From Callaeas wilsoni (lineage: Eukaryota; Chordata; Aves; Passeriformes; Callaeidae), in contig VWPU01012175.1 of assembly GCA_013398955.1 (NCBI GenBank), positions 20,717-84,716 of the forward strand: a stretch of DNA of 64,000 bases, read 5' to 3'. The notes under the pieces were generated by a model. That model was not told the DNA's origin. It did not search any database and worked only from the letters and a program-made list of their open reading frames with translations. The translations under genes and the position numbers were made by a program. How positions within the stretch are numbered: the stretch's first letter is position 1; the number at the start of each line of letters is the position of its first letter. Of the stretch, positions 1-13,900 are shown in pieces.

Positions 1-1528
1 TGGATTAGTTTTCTGGGAGTTCACTTTAATGGCCCCCTGAGGGAAAAGAGTATAAGGTGGTGTGAGAGAAAGTTTGGGAGATTTTACTCCTGAAATCTTG
101 CACTGATCATGGGCTTGCAAATCCTGAGCAGGAATGGTTTACCTAGACCCGTTCTGCATGTCTCTCCCTCCTGTGTCTGCCTTGTCCTTCAGAGAGATGA
201 CTTGTCTGCTGGCCTGACAGCTGCTGGATGCCCTCAACTTACAGGCTATTGCATTAAATTAGCTTCAGCTTTCCGTCTTCCTTGGCCAAAGACACTGGGC
301 TGCCCAGCTGCCCAGGCAGCTCCACCAGCCCTGCCATGGCAGGAGTGGCTGGTCGCTGCAGCAGGTGGTGGTGAGGCTTGTCCCTGCTTCCTGGATAAAG
401 TCCTGCACCTGCTCTTTCAAAATGAGTGTTAATAAATGGTGAAGGATGCTGGGTCACATTGTCGCAGGTACCTGCGAGAGAGGGAGAGATCCAACTCTAG
501 GCTCCTTTGTAAAGAGTGTTTGTACTGGCTGGAAACAAAACGGTAAACTGTGAATCAAAAAGGGTGTGCTTGGGAGAAGCTGTAGCTCAGGGATTTGCAT
601 ACAGCTTTGTGTTCTTCAGTCAGTTTTTAAAAGGGAAGTACTGAAATGAATTTACTCTAGTTGAAACCTGAAGTGTTGGTTTTGGGGCTTGTTCATTTCT
701 GCTAACTACTTGAGAATTACTTTTTTTCCGTTTTGTGGTTCTAAATTGAATGAAAGTTTCAACAAGCTATATGAAAATTGAGTAAGCCTTTATTCTTAAT
801 TTTTGCCACTTTCCACAGTGTATTAAGGAAGCAATTGAGATTTCTGATTAAATCCCTTCTTACCAGAAGGGTATCACTTTTTTTCCTTTTTTTTTTTTCA
901 TTCTTGCATTTCTCTGTTATCTTTGTTCTCCTCTCCCACTTTTTTCCCCTACGTGTTTAATCACAGTCAAATTCTGACTATTGTCAGAATATCAATTCCC
1001 CCTCAATCTTTCTTCTTTGACTACTAGTATCTATGTAATGCTACAAGGATTTTCCTGTTTCTTTTGTTAATATGTTTATTTTAAAAAGTTTGTGTGCACA
1101 CAGCAAAACGAGACTTCCAAGCTGATAAGCAGTGGGGGAAATAAGTGCGCTTGGGGTCAGTGGGTCTGTGCTTCTGGCTCGTGCTCTGTCCGTAGTTCAT
1201 TCTCCATTGACGCTGAATCTGTGCATCATCTGATCACTTGGCTGCACACATTTGTTCCAGATGAAAGGAAATGTGAGCATGTGATGGCATTTAAGTTGTG
1301 GTTGGAGCACGTGGTAGTGTAGTAAAACAGCGAGCAGGCTATTTTTGGAGGGAGATGATAACTTCATGTAGTACAAAATCTTTTGCAAATAAGATGCCTC
1401 CTTTCACCCACCTCCAGCTCTTGCTCTCTGGCGTGCTCTGGGTGTGCCTGTGTCTCTGAAAACTGCTGTTCTGAAACAAGCCTGTCTCAGCAATCCTGCT
1501 ATATGTCTGTGGTACTTGGACTTCATGG

Positions 1529-1559
1529 AAATCTCCATTTGTTTTTTAAATGGAGATTT
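1529..1559. repeat. Perfect 12-bp hairpin, 7-nt loop
   Basis: AAATCTCCATTT (1529-1540) is the exact reverse complement of AAATGGAGATTT (1548-1559), with the T-rich loop GTTTTTT between. It is intronic and its function is unknown. Confidence 0.85.
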
Positions 1560-4500
1560 GGATTTCAGGTAACAATCCCTATTTTGGAAGCAGGTTTTCC
1601 TAGTTTTTATTTTTTTTTTCCTTCAAAAATTTTCATTATATAAATTAAGCTTTTTGCTTCATTATGTAGGCCTCTCTTCATCTCTCCATACAGCATGGCT
1701 TTTGAAACTAAGCTAATACTTCAGAAATTAGTTGAGAAATGTTGGCAGAACATGCATCTAGACAGAAGGCATCTGAAATCAGTTGTGGCAAGGCATCCTT
1801 CCTGTGTTTTTAGGTAAGAGTATGGAGATGTTCACAGTTTAGCTGAACTAAGTGTACTTTTTTTTTATTATTTTAGAAAATAAATCTACAATTCAAATAT
1901 GCCAGAAGCAGACTTCTCCCTTTCTAATGTTTGAAATCCAGTTGAAAGTTTCCTGAATATATCAGCTTCCTCCTTCTTGGGAACTGGTTTAATCTGAGCC
2001 TTAAAATATTTATTGTGTCACTACTCAGTTCAGCCACTGGGAAAGAGATGATTTCATTCTGAATGCTTATGTTCAGTAACTACTTCCAGACCCTGGCCAG
2101 ACCCTTTGGGCATCCTGTTTTGGTAGTCTTAACCACTGTCATTGTTGCTCTCCTGTTATTTTGATTTCTACTGTGACAGCTGACCTGAAATAGACCAGTC
2201 ATTCATTTTCAGTGCTTCCAATACTTTTACTTAGCATGAGGTGTTGGTCAGGAGTTTGTGCCAGAGACATTTTTTAGATTGTTCTTTCATTAAGACTTTT
2301 TCATAACTTGTTTCTTTTTAACTTATTACTGGGGAAAAAAGAAAAGTCAAGGAGAAATTGTAGATGTATGAAAATGATGATGCCATAATGTATGTCTCCC
2401 CTTAAAAATGGGAACGGTTTACAGATTCTGTTGCAGTAACCTTACTGGAAAGTTTGACTTTCATCTACGGATTATGGAGGAGCAGGTGGGATACCTACCT
2501 GTGAACTAGTACTAGTACTTCAGGGCATGATAGACATGCTCTAAACTGAAACTCAGGAAGGCTTATGTTCTCCATACTGCTCCATCATGTCAGTGTTGAA
2601 TGGGGTTGGTGAAAAGATAGGTGCCCAACAGAGTCTGGAGTAGCAGAAGCTGTGGAATGAAGGAGTAGCTTCCCAAAATCACGATATAATACTGTGATAT
2701 AAGAAAAAGGTGCGGCCACTCAAGGGACCAGCTACTCCCATTACTCGCACTTGTTCGTGTCTGAGGGATTGTAGTCTTGGGAAGGTGCCCAGTTGATAGT
2801 GTTACAGACATCACATGAATTTGGAAGACTAAAATCTGACAGGTTTTTGGTTTTTTTTTTTTTTTTTTGGTAATTGCAAGTTATTGACAAACTTTCTCAA
2901 ACTGATTACCAGCATCTGTCTTATAGGCAGACCTAAAAACTGATTTCACAAGCTTTCTCCTGCCACACTGATCTTTAATGAAGTATTCATACAAGAAGGC
3001 ACTGGTTTCATGAAATAGAAGTGTCTACTCTCAGAATCAGCATCACAGTCCTGGAGTAGATTTTAGCTTTGTTCTTGTGTTGGGTAGGAGTGGGGGGGAG
3101 AGTAGTGAGACCTAGTAGCTGCTTTCCTTCTCTACAGTCTATTTCATTTGGGAAAATCCTTTACCTTGCTCTTGTGGTTTCCCCCAAGAAAATGACTATT
3201 TAACCATGTTCTTGTTTTTAAGATGTACTGCAGTGTCTGCCTTGTGCAGTAACTAGTGAAAATTTTTACCATTTTTATCACTGACTGCTTACTCTGCTTG
3301 ATAGCAGAGCTGTCTGTATTTATTTCCAAAAGTATACTTGTTTTTTTCTCAATGCTGTGTTTTCTTACTTGGACACAGTATTCCCTTTGCATTTTGGCCC
3401 GGATTTCCACAGCTGTGTTTCCTGATTTATTTTGGGAGAGTAGCTTACATAGTTGTCTGTGTATATCAAGAAGAGAGGTGAGTTTTGCTGGGCTGAATCT
3501 TTCTCAGGGTTTGTTTCTGGCCAACTTTCCTGTTGAGGTGCCTCTCTTCATTGGCACTAGAAGGTGCTTATGCAATTGCTGTGTTTCAGCCAAGCATGTA
3601 GGTGTAACCTGTTACATTGGCAAGAACTGAGCCATCTCAATTTCAGTGTCCCGATCAAATTTGCTTTGGTAATTTGATTCCAACAAGTTTTATTTTTGCC
3701 TGTAGTTCCAGGAGTGTGAGCTTCCTTAAGCCATAGTACTCAATTGTGTATTAATAATGTGTGATACTTAATGGCTCTCTCTGTGGCAGCTGAGATTATT
3801 ACTTTGTGGTATCATCTATAATCCAAAACCTACAAAGCAATCTGAAAGTGTTTTAGGATGAAAGTGTGATAAATGTAGTTTTTGTTTTGCTGTGCAGGTA
3901 GAAATTTGGAACAGGCTTATGTTCTTATGTTTTCTTACTTACACAAGTGAAGGCAGTGCTAACCTTTCTATTTCTACTTTTTAAATTACATCTTGCTTTG
4001 CTACTACTTGCCATTTATGCTCACAAATACTAAATTCTATGAGTTCTTACAAAAGGATTTATTTGAGGATACTAACTTGCAGTGTCATGTTGTAAAAAAC
4101 AAATTTGGAAAGCTTGAGAAATTGTACAGTTCATCTCCAAAAGGAAGCGTAGCATTTCTTTGTGTTACATTTTTTTTTAGATGCCATTTTTGCTTGTGTT
4201 GATGAAAAGTTGTGTATGTCTAGTTTCGGCAATGTTTAGAAGTTTACTTTGAAGCAGTTTCTTAGGTAAAATGTTGCTTAGTATTTGAAATTAATGCTCT
4301 GTAGAATCCTTAGCTCTTTGATGTGTCTGGTTTGGGCAAAAATTCTTGGAGCTGGAAAGCTTTAGGACTCTAAAACAGGTTTTTTAACCTTTGTCCTCTT
4401 TGGATTTGTGTTTTAAATGTGTATCTGGATGCATGCGCACGCAGATGTGCACACAGACACTACAAACTTCCATATACATTTTTACAGCTGGTTCTGGTTG

Positions 4501-6978
4501 TTTTTGTAGGTAACATGTTATGTCTTAAAAGTATTACTAGTTGCAGGAATTAAAGCTTTCTAGGTGATGTGGTGATTTTAGTACAGTTAGGTTTTTACTT
4601 TTCAGGAACAGGTTTATATGAGCAGCAAAATTTATTCCAGATCACCTCTTAAGTTTTATTTATTCTTTACCACTGATGTTTCTCTTGTGAAATGTTACCA
4701 AATGGCACAGAAATCTTGTACTGCAGGTCTATTCTTCCAGTTATTTTCAAACCTTTCCTTTTATCTTACTCTTAATTTTTGAAACAGAACTTATTTTTTT
4801 TTATTTTAGCTCTCATTTGTGCTGTACAGTGCTGCATTTGAGCAACAGTATGCTTCATAGAGATTTCCAGAACATTTGTAATCATCTCTTTTCCCCTCAC
4901 CCCTTCCTTTCCTCTCAGTTGTCATAGTTCCCTGCTTTTCTTATCTCTCCTTCTACTGCTGCAGCTTCCAGATGATAATGCACAGCTCAAGCAGCAGCTG
5001 CTGCATAATAGCTGCAGCACCACTTAGAGCTGACCTAATGTGAGAATAAATGAACAAATCTGTGATTTGCATGTGGGCATACCTACAGGATTTTTTTTCA
5101 GCTTGGGTGTATTAGGTGTCATCACTGGAACACGAACTGTGGATGGCCTCCATGGCATCCTCTTGCCAGCTGCTCCAAGGGTTGTGCCATACTGGGGGTG
5201 GTAGCACAATAAAGCAAGGTGTTGGTATTTTAAGTGTTTTTTAAGATCACCTGCTTCTAAACATGAGTTGCTTTTTTTCCCCTACCACTTCTTTATTCAC
5301 GTTCCCGTGGCCAAAACCACTGCAGTGTGTGCAGTAGGAACAGGTGGAGCGACACGTTGTGGTGTCACGCTGTGCTTTGTCAGGCCACTCTGCTCATTTC
5401 CTTTCATTTCCTGCGGGTGAGGGAGCCAATGTTCTCCTAATCTTTTGCACGAGGGGCCCGAGGCTGCAAAACCGAGCTGGAAAGTGTCCTGTTGGTTTAG
5501 CACACACAGCCCAGGGGTTACAGCTTATTTTGGGGCTGGCTGGTGAGGTTAGCAGCAGCCACCCTATCTGTGCTGCACAGAAGCTTGGGCTGCTCGTAAG
5601 TCAGCTCCTCAGCTGCTGCAGCCGATGATGCAGTACTGCAAAGAGAGCTGCCACCTATTTTTGTCAGATGCTTTAAGTGTTGATGCCCACTGGGAATACT
5701 GTACCTGTGTATATTCAAGGCAGCAAAGAAAAACCTTTCTATTTTACTCTTAACCAGTATATGAACTTTTCTTGCTATGACTGTTAGATACAGCCTTACT
5801 GATGCTCTGGTGGTTTAAGGATACAAGCAAGTTAAGGTTTGTAGAAGACATATTTGAAGGAAGTGTGTGTCTGAAGAAAGCTTGACTGAACTACCCCCGA
5901 TGATGTGGGTTTTTTTTTTTTTTTTGGGTTTTTTTTTGTTGTTTTTTCTGATCTTCAGCTGTAGACCTTGCTTTATCAGGTAAAGTACCTTGATTTTTAA
6001 AATACTTCCTCCCTAACTGGATTCTGACTCGAAGGTCTAGAAGGGGGAAATAAAATAGTGTAAAGGTAACCTGAGGCCTTAAAACTGACTGATTTGAAGA
6101 AAAGAATCCTGCTGCAGGCTTACTGCATGCTGTAGTCTGCTCTCACCAGGTATATTTTCAGCTTTATTTTCTCATTTCCTTTTTCTTTCATCAAGTTCTC
6201 AGGTAGTATTTTTTCCTTTCAGTAGGTACTGGTTATTGCAGGGATATGAGGGATAAGCATAGTTATGTTAGTTTTATTTCCTTATTGCTATTAGATGAGA
6301 AACACTGTTTGAACAGAAGTCACCATCCACTGAGGGTTAGTGGTTTAGATGACTTAAAATGGCCCTAATCATACATTCAGATAATTTTGAATGTTATGGA
6401 GTTTAAGTAGATCCATGCAGAGTTTAGTCTTGTTTAAAATCAGGGGGGTGGATGTGGTAGTTGAACAGCCAGTATGTGGACGAAATGAATCTCCTAAGGC
6501 ATTTTGTTTGGTGTTGGAGAAATGTCAGTGATGGAAAAATGAACATGGTTCTCATGAAGTGAGTTTAAAAACTGGCTTATTAATAAAGTTTATTATAATT
6601 CTAAATGCAGAATGACCATCCAGTGTATATCTTGCTGTAGAGGTTTTGCTACCATTGCTACTCGACCACATTATGTAACATTTCACTAATGACCTGGCAG
6701 AAGTCATAAACTTGTTATCAATAAAGTCTGTAGCTAGTTGAAATCTAGGGGCAGAAAATGCATCTATAGTTGTGGGAAGCCAGGCTTGCGTGTCTGGAAT
6801 TAGTGCGGTGTGTGAAAAGGGAAACCAAGATCTGTGGGTGGGGGTAGGCAATTGGCAGCCTTTGGCAGTCAGTGCCAAAAGCGCCAGAGTGCTCTGAAGT
6901 GCTGGGCATGGTGCTGCTTGTAGGTCACTGTTAGCCTGATCTGGTCTGCTTTTAGAACACAGTATCCATCTGGGATGT

Positions 6979-7300
6979 TGTCGTGGTTTAACCCCATCCA
7001 GCAGCTCAGCCCCAGGCAGCCGCACTCACTGTTCCCTGGTGGGATGGGGGAGAGATTCGGGAGGGTAAAAGTGAGAGAAAAGTCCCCAGTTGAGATAAAG
7101 GCAGTGTAATGGGTACAGCTGAAGCTGTGCACGCCAGTAAAGCAGAACAAGGAATGAATCCATTACTTCCCATGAGGAGGCTGATAGATGTTCACCTATC
7201 TCCAGGAAAGCCAGGCTGCATGACTCCTAGTGGTGACTTGGGAAGACAAACACTGTCACTCTGAAACATCACCCTATTCTCCTTCTCTCATCTTAAAGCT
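6979..7300 (-). mobile_element. Fragment of an avian endogenous retrovirus LTR
   Basis: The block starts TGTCGTGGTTTAACCCCATC and continues through CAGCAGCTCAGCCCCAGGCAGC, GGTGGGATGGGGGAGAGATT, TTGAGATAAAGGCAGTGTAA, TCTCCAGGAAAGCCAGGC and CTTGGGAAGACAAACACTGTCACTC. As I remember it, this is the complement of a widespread neoavian LTR whose other end is seen at 40800-40886. The outer part is missing, so the copy is truncated near 7300, where similarity fades. No internal retroviral genes are present. Confidence 0.72.
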
Positions 7301-8164
7301 TATGTAAGGCATATCTGCACGTGGGCAATTCTGTGGCATTTAAAAACAAAGCTACGTTAGTTAGATAGTTTGTTCAAAAGATTTGGCTTAGCTGGATCCT
7401 CATCTGATCCAATTTATGACAATATTATTCTTGTATTCTTACTAATGTGTTTCATCTGACTGTCTTGGTGGCAGGTAAGGATTGAATGAACAAGAGGGTG
7501 AATTTTGTCACAGGGAGAGTCTCTACAGAGTTACAAATTTTGTTTGCCTGGAAATCGAGGACATATTGGAAATATTTTTTCCATAAAGCCTTGTTTAATG
7601 TCTATATATACCTGTTGCATACTGTTCAAAAGACAAATCTTAATATTTGCAAATTAATACCTTTCTAAGTGTTTGTGGCTTTAGCTTTAAAAAGCTGCAA
7701 GGATGTGCAAGTTTGAATTCATGTTGTGCTTCTACTGTGATTAGAAAAGTGGGTTATGCCAGTGTTATAGAAGGTAATTTAGTATGCAGACCTTATTAGT
7801 TGGTAATATATTGTGTTAGAAAAATAGTTTTGCTGGGTATTTGGATCTCAAAATTCAGCTTTGATTTTTGCAATTGCAGAATTAGAAGTGCTGTATGGAA
7901 GGGGGTTGTTTGTCATCCAGTGTCACTGAATGAGAAGTTACTCTTTTTAACATCAAGAAAAATTTTAAGACTCAGTTCTATAGCTGATTTGTCCATAATT
8001 ACCAGAATGAAGATTACAGGCCACATGCAAGTGTGGCCATGCAAGACTTCTCTTGAAAACCTGGAGTAGACTGTTCTCTGGCTACTTCATGCTTTACTCT
8101 GTCAGAATTTTCAGATATATTGTGAAATGTGCAAACCTCCACTAAGACGGAAAAAGGGTGTATG

Positions 8165-8325
8165 TGGTTAGCACATTTTGGTGGTGGTGTGTTTTTTGGT
8201 TTTTTTTTTTTTCCATTGTTGTTTAGTTTGGTTTGGTTGTGTTTTTTTTTTTTTCCCCTGGGTTGTGTATTTCTTCGGCTTTTGGTTTGGTTTTTTGGGG
8301 GATTTTTTGAGATAAATAACCAAGA
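8165..8325. repeat. T/G-rich low-complexity tract
   Basis: GTTTTTTGG and TTTGG units alternate with poly-T runs (8195-8211, 8241-8255) over about 160 nt. The 71-codon frame across it, full of F and G, is a composition artefact. Confidence 0.8.
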
Positions 8326-10887
8326 ATTAGCCTCAAAACTTTAGAACACTTATGTTATTTCCCTCACCTTTTACCCCTCTAGGACAGTTATGTCTTAAAC
8401 ATTTGTTATGTTAGGGGAAGATCCCTCTGGAGGGTGTCGTGTCGCCCTCCCCCTTTATTGTAGGCTGCTGCTGAACGTACTGGCCATGAGCTGCTGAGGG
8501 TGGCTTCCTGTCAGAATTGCTTCATGTAAAATCATGAGGAAGCAAATGCTTCTTGCATCCTCCCATTGTGTTGTTTCCTGTGGAGTAGCAGACTGGATGC
8601 ATGTCCTGGATACAGGTTTTTTATGGCACTATACGTGTTGGGATGATCCAATCAAATTGTTCTTGGTATCCCCTATAGTCTCAGCGTAGCAGGAAACGAG
8701 GCTTCCTCTCAACCTTTTGTTCTCAAGTTAGCCTGACTTTGGAGAGCTCTTGGCTCTATCAGGATCCAGAATGAAGGTGAGCTTAAAAAAGATTTAGGGT
8801 TGGGTTGTTTTTAAGTTTTTGTAAGTTTAAGCTATAATTTTTAACCTTTTTTTAAAATGTTCCTTTTCTTAGTCATTCTCTTTCTCTCTTGTTGTCCCTT
8901 TCTGATCCACTCTGCATGAGCACCTGTCTTGTGTATTTAATTTTTTTAGAATCAGGACCAGGTTTTTGTGATTCTGCTGACACTTCAAGTTTACTTGTTT
9001 AAAAACTACCACAATAAGCATGTAGTAACAATGGAAATTTCACACTTTTAATACTTTCTTGTTCCATAGCAGCTTAATTATTTTCCCCAATTTGAGCAGT
9101 GGTTAAGCTGATCTCCAGCCTGCTTTTGACTTTATAAATTATGCTGTTAATAAAATCTGTGATGTCTTTTTGTTAAATCAGATTATTTCCTATTTCCTTA
9201 ATGCCTTTTTGTGTACATAGTCTTTTAATATTCCTTGTGTTTGACGAAAAGCCTTACAAAATTCACATCTAGGCAATTCCTTGGTGCCTCTCCTTACTCC
9301 TTACAGCTTCAAATAACTAAGAGAAGTCTTTTTAAATTATCTGTAGTCCGATAAAACTTGTTGAAGTAGTTATTTGACTTGATTTATGTGAGCAATAACT
9401 GCTTGGAGTATACTGGTGTGTGGTTCTGACTGCTTGATGCTGTGTGTGTTGTGTGGCATTGCTTTACGTAAATGCTACTTGAGCTTGAGAAATGTTGGCA
9501 CCTCTACAGCCCGGGTAGAACTGCTGCTTTCTGGGACCAGAGATGATCCTCAGTCTGAGGGGGGGGAAAATGAGCATATTGATGATCCTCAAATACCGTG
9601 GATGCGTTGGGAGATTTTTTTCTTACTGGCTAACACTGTCATTAAACGTTTGCTAAATCTATTCCACCTTTCCTGTGATATTACATAACCAGTCAGAACT
9701 GGTCTGGCAGCCCCTTCTGTGGTTACTTTCATAGCTTTTGTTAACATTTTCACTTCTCTTGGGTTAAACTAGCCCTTTCTTTGTTCCTTTCTTGCTTCTC
9801 CCCTGGGATTATGGGTTTTTCCTTTCCTGTCTATGAAGGCTGTTTTCTGGGCTAAGGACTCTCTGATAGTGCCTGTGCGATGGGTCTGTTATCAAGAAAG
9901 TGAACAGGTTTTTGTTGACTTTAGAGATAAAAACTGCTACATTGCAGCAAACTAAATCTTTCTGTTTCTTAAATCAGTTGGAAGAACTGTAGCAGCTGTC
10001 TTTTATTGTCAGGTTTCTAGTCCTGCACAAAGGAGTACTGTGACTCCTTTCAACCTATGCAGAATCTATTGCGAGAGCTATTTTTGTGAGCCTTTGGATG
10101 AGTGTTTCCATTACCTCAGCAAATATGGGTTTGTGGGGTTTTTCCTTTTTTAAAAAAAGTCCTCTTTTCCTAAAAAAATCCAGATGTTTAATGTCATCAC
10201 CCAGTGCTTGAAAGTTGCTGGAGCATTTTCTGCAAGATAGTTCAAGGTTTGGATCTCCTTAACACAGTTAAAAATAAAAATAAAATAAATGTCACCTTTC
10301 ATCCATTCCCTTCCCGAACCTCATCCTTGATCTAACCTATCCAGCAATTTCATTCTTTTTAGAATTCATTCATATTCAGGAATGCTGCTTTCCTATGTGT
10401 CTTGTAAAGAGATAGCATGTAGGTTGTAGTACTTCTTAAAGTATTTGTAGTAATTTTAAAAGTACATTGTGAAAAATCAGGTACAATGCCTATGTGCTGC
10501 TACAGAAAAAGAAGAGTATGCCAAGAGTAATGGTACCCAGTAACTTTTTTTTGGCCAAAATGTCTTAGGAAGCCTCCTTCTTCTGCTACTTGTTTTATTC
10601 AACTTTCTTGTAACTTAAATGATACTTGATATTTTTACTTTCTCTGTTCTTCAGTTTTTTTCAAATGCAGATGTTGCTATATTATCTTTCCATTTAAAAT
10701 GTCATAGTTGTTGGAGTTTTTTACTTTTTTTAAAGAAAACCCCCCCTCCTCAGTTTTACTGGTTCATAACAGCCAGTAAAAGACTGACACCTTGATCACG
10801 CAATAGCTTCTACGGTCATGATTTGTATGTACAAGTTTAAAGGCTTGTTTCTATGACTTAACTACATGGTTTTTTGGTTTTTTTCAG

Positions 10888-10972
10888 ACTTTTGATGCAA
10901 ATGACCTGTATCAGGGACAGAATTTCAGCAAAGTTCTCAGCTCTCTTGTGGCTTTAAATAAGGTGACTGCAG
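10888..10972 (+). CDS. ARHGEF7: ARHGEF7 exon: end of CH domain
   Basis: This 85-nt exon enters at phase 0 (ACT TTT GAT) after a T-rich tract ending in CAG and leaves after one base of a codon at G|GTAAGT. It encodes [20 protein letters not shown] and eight more residues, the last helix of the calponin-homology domain found in the long PIX isoforms. The rest of the CH domain must lie more than 10.8 kb upstream, outside the window. Confidence 0.95.
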
Positions 10973-13900
10973 GTAAGTAGACTGCTGTGTCTTGTGCTGG
11001 CTTACTGCTACTTTCACCTTGCATCAGTGTATATTTATACCTATTGCTGTACCCATGATGAGGTGAACATGTGCAGCATTTTAAAAGAGCTTTTCTTGGA
11101 GTTCATGTTTTTAAAACTTTGCAGTGGCTCTGGGTTCTCTAGTCATGTCTTCTGCAGAAGGAGGCTTTGTGGTAGAGCTAAGGCTAAGCCTTTAAGCTGG
11201 CAAGCAATTTAGAAAAGGGGCCTGTTTTTTAGGTTGTTTTTATTTTTTTTTCCCTCCAAGTTTGAAATACTAAAGTTGACTTTTGCTCCATTCTGTCATT
11301 CTCCTATTCAAACAGCTTGGCAAAATTTTTTGCCCTCCTCAGTCTCCATTTCCCAACACTATTCTTTCTTGCCAATAACAAAAGGATATCCAATGTCTTT
11401 GATCCCTTAAGCCACATATTTCATTCATTTGGCAGCCAGAAGTCATGAATCACTCACCTCAAGTTCCTTGGTGGGAGGGGAGAGAGCTGTAGAAATAACA
11501 CATAGGTGAGAGATGTCCACCCATTATTGTAGGGTGAGCTGTGCTAAGTTATGCCAACTGGACCCTGGGGCCGTCAAGAAATGTTAATGTTCGCCCTTTT
11601 GGTTTCTTCCTGTTCCACCATCAGCAGCAAGTTTCAGTACTGATCATCAGGTCAGAGTCTGAGAGAGAGTCTAAAATTGAGCCATACATGTCAATTTTTG
11701 TATGAGGAAGAAAAGGAAGGTGATAGAAAAGTCAGTGATGTATAAGTGTTACTTCATTTAATACTAATGAGATAAGTATCTTGTCACATTTATAATACTT
11801 CTCTGGTCTGTTTCAAGAGAGATTTTGTGGTTTTGGTGGATTATTTTTTTCCTTGCATTAGAAAGCACCCCTTAATCTTAAAGTTTTGCAGCCGAATTCT
11901 TAGTTTTAATGAATGGGCATGGAGTAGTACCATTGACTTCTTTGAAGCTGTTTAGACCAGCAGGAGATACTGCCTCTCATCTCAAGTGTAAGTGCAAATG
12001 CAAACCAGTGCAGTACATCTGCTGTACACTGGCCATTGCTGCCTTCCTGTGATTAAAGTGGAGAAAAAGTGTGGCTATTTTGTCCAGATGTCTATGGATT
12101 ACTGCCCCCATCAAAAAGCCACAACTGCAGCTGGTTAGAAAGGACCTGGGGCTGATCCCTTTCACAGTGGGGGCATGTGGTGGTGGTATGGAAGCCAAAA
12201 ATCAAAACCACACGCAAACCGTGGTGGTGTCTCATTCCTAGGAGCAAACATAAACTTTCTTGTTCTTCCAAACAATTTTCATTAACTGGGTAATTGTGTA
12301 GCAGGTGTTTTAGGCTCTGTTTCTCTGCTCTAGTATTGGAAGATGGCTTTCAGATCCCCATGTGAGACTGCAGGAATTTCAGGCATACACAGGTTCTTCT
12401 GAGATAGGCCTTCCTACAATATGGGCAATGTGAGTAATGGGCATGATTACTGATGAAAGACTTCTGTGGGTTTTCACTCCATCAAAGTATTAATCTCTGG
12501 AGTGGTAGGATCAAGGAAGCAGTTGCTGTTTGTAGACAGCTGAGAGGAGAGGAACTGGTATAGGAAAGTTGAGATGATTTCTCTCTGAGGGATAAAGGGT
12601 TTTACAAACACTGGAAATCTTTAAATGAACAGAATAGTGAAGCTTCTGAGGAAATTACCAAATTAGTATTTGTCGAACATTCTGTTGTCATTCGAGATTC
12701 TTGGACTTTTAGTAGCAGAGTTGATTCTTTTTTTTTTTTTTACAATAATACCATCGAGAAATTCATTGAATGTGTTTTAGGTATTTTAATAGAAACTTTA
12801 ATGATACATAGGGTCTGCAAGGCTTTTAAAAGTCAACATTTCAGATTGATTTGAGAGTATTCAGATATTAATGGTAAAAACACTTTCAATTTGCATGTGG
12901 TTTGTTTGTAATAATTTTATTTTCACCTCAGACACACGCAGTTTCTAATTCAAGCCTAAAAAGGTGCTCTTGTGTTGGTGTACTAGGTCTGCTGCTGTGG
13001 GCTTACAAAATTTCAGGAGTCAGTCCTTAAATTCTAGACAGTGTTTTAGAGCTGCCCAGAAGCTGCAACACACTGTCATAAGTCAATCTGTTTTTCTAGG
13101 CAAGCTGTATCAAGGTATAACTCTGGAGGAGGTGGCTGTCTGTCCTTGAACTTGACTGCACTTAGGAAACATAGCAAGCTGGACATGGAGATGTTTCAGG
13201 TTACTTTTAATCCTTAAGCTCTATTAGGTTATAATGGTTATGGCAACTTAAAGGTTTCTAGGAGCATTAGAGTTAGTCATATAATTATGATTTACAAACT
13301 AAGCCCATAATCCAGTCCCATTTCTTTCCAGGTAGCCTGTGAAAACATGTCATGTATGACCTTTTTGTAATGGACTATAATCACCAGTGTTTCTCTTAAT
13401 ACCGCGGCCTTTAACTGCTTTTAGGAAAGCAGTTTCACAAAGTGTGATGTCTTTTATTACTTCAATGTGTAAGATACTATCCATACAAAATACTCAACTT
13501 AATATACGTAGTTCTAATATTGCACTGTTCGATGAGGGAGTGTGGATTTATAGGGGTTTTTTGGAAGGATAATGATACTTGAAGGATATCAATGAGTCAT
13601 TTAAAAAAGATGCAGCAGGGAAGGTGTTTTCCTCTCAGTCACTGCAGACTTGGATCATCCTTTGTCAACACTGCTGTTTGTTCTCCATCTCAATCCCTTT
13701 CCCTCCTCCTGCATCTCTTCTGCTGTTGGATGCTGTGCTGAAGTTTAAAGACTTGCCAGTTCAGATGAATTGAATTATCTCTTCAGGTTTGTTGTGGAAC
13801 AGGAGATACATGTCATTCACTGGTGTCCATGGATCTGAACCTGTATACGTTATTTCCTTTGGACAAAAAATAGTTTAGATTTGCATAATCATGGTCTACT

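Larger units (their letters stand above)
1..10887 (+). other. Distal part of a long ARHGEF7 upstream intron
   Basis: Apart from the LTR fragment at 6979-7300, the hairpin at 1529 and poly-T tracts (2847-2869, 5911-5939, 8165-8325), I see no exon, RNA gene or other element. The 124-codon frame at 3256 and the 157-codon frame at 6552 have no recognisable protein; the latter runs into the LTR. Confidence 0.8.

Noticed and set aside
3256..3630. 124-codon plus-strand frame
   Set aside because: Cysteine- and phenylalanine-rich translation of T-rich intron; no domain, and no sign of coding composition.
8129..8344. 71-codon F/G-rich frame as a membrane peptide
   Set aside because: It is the translation of a T/G low-complexity tract.
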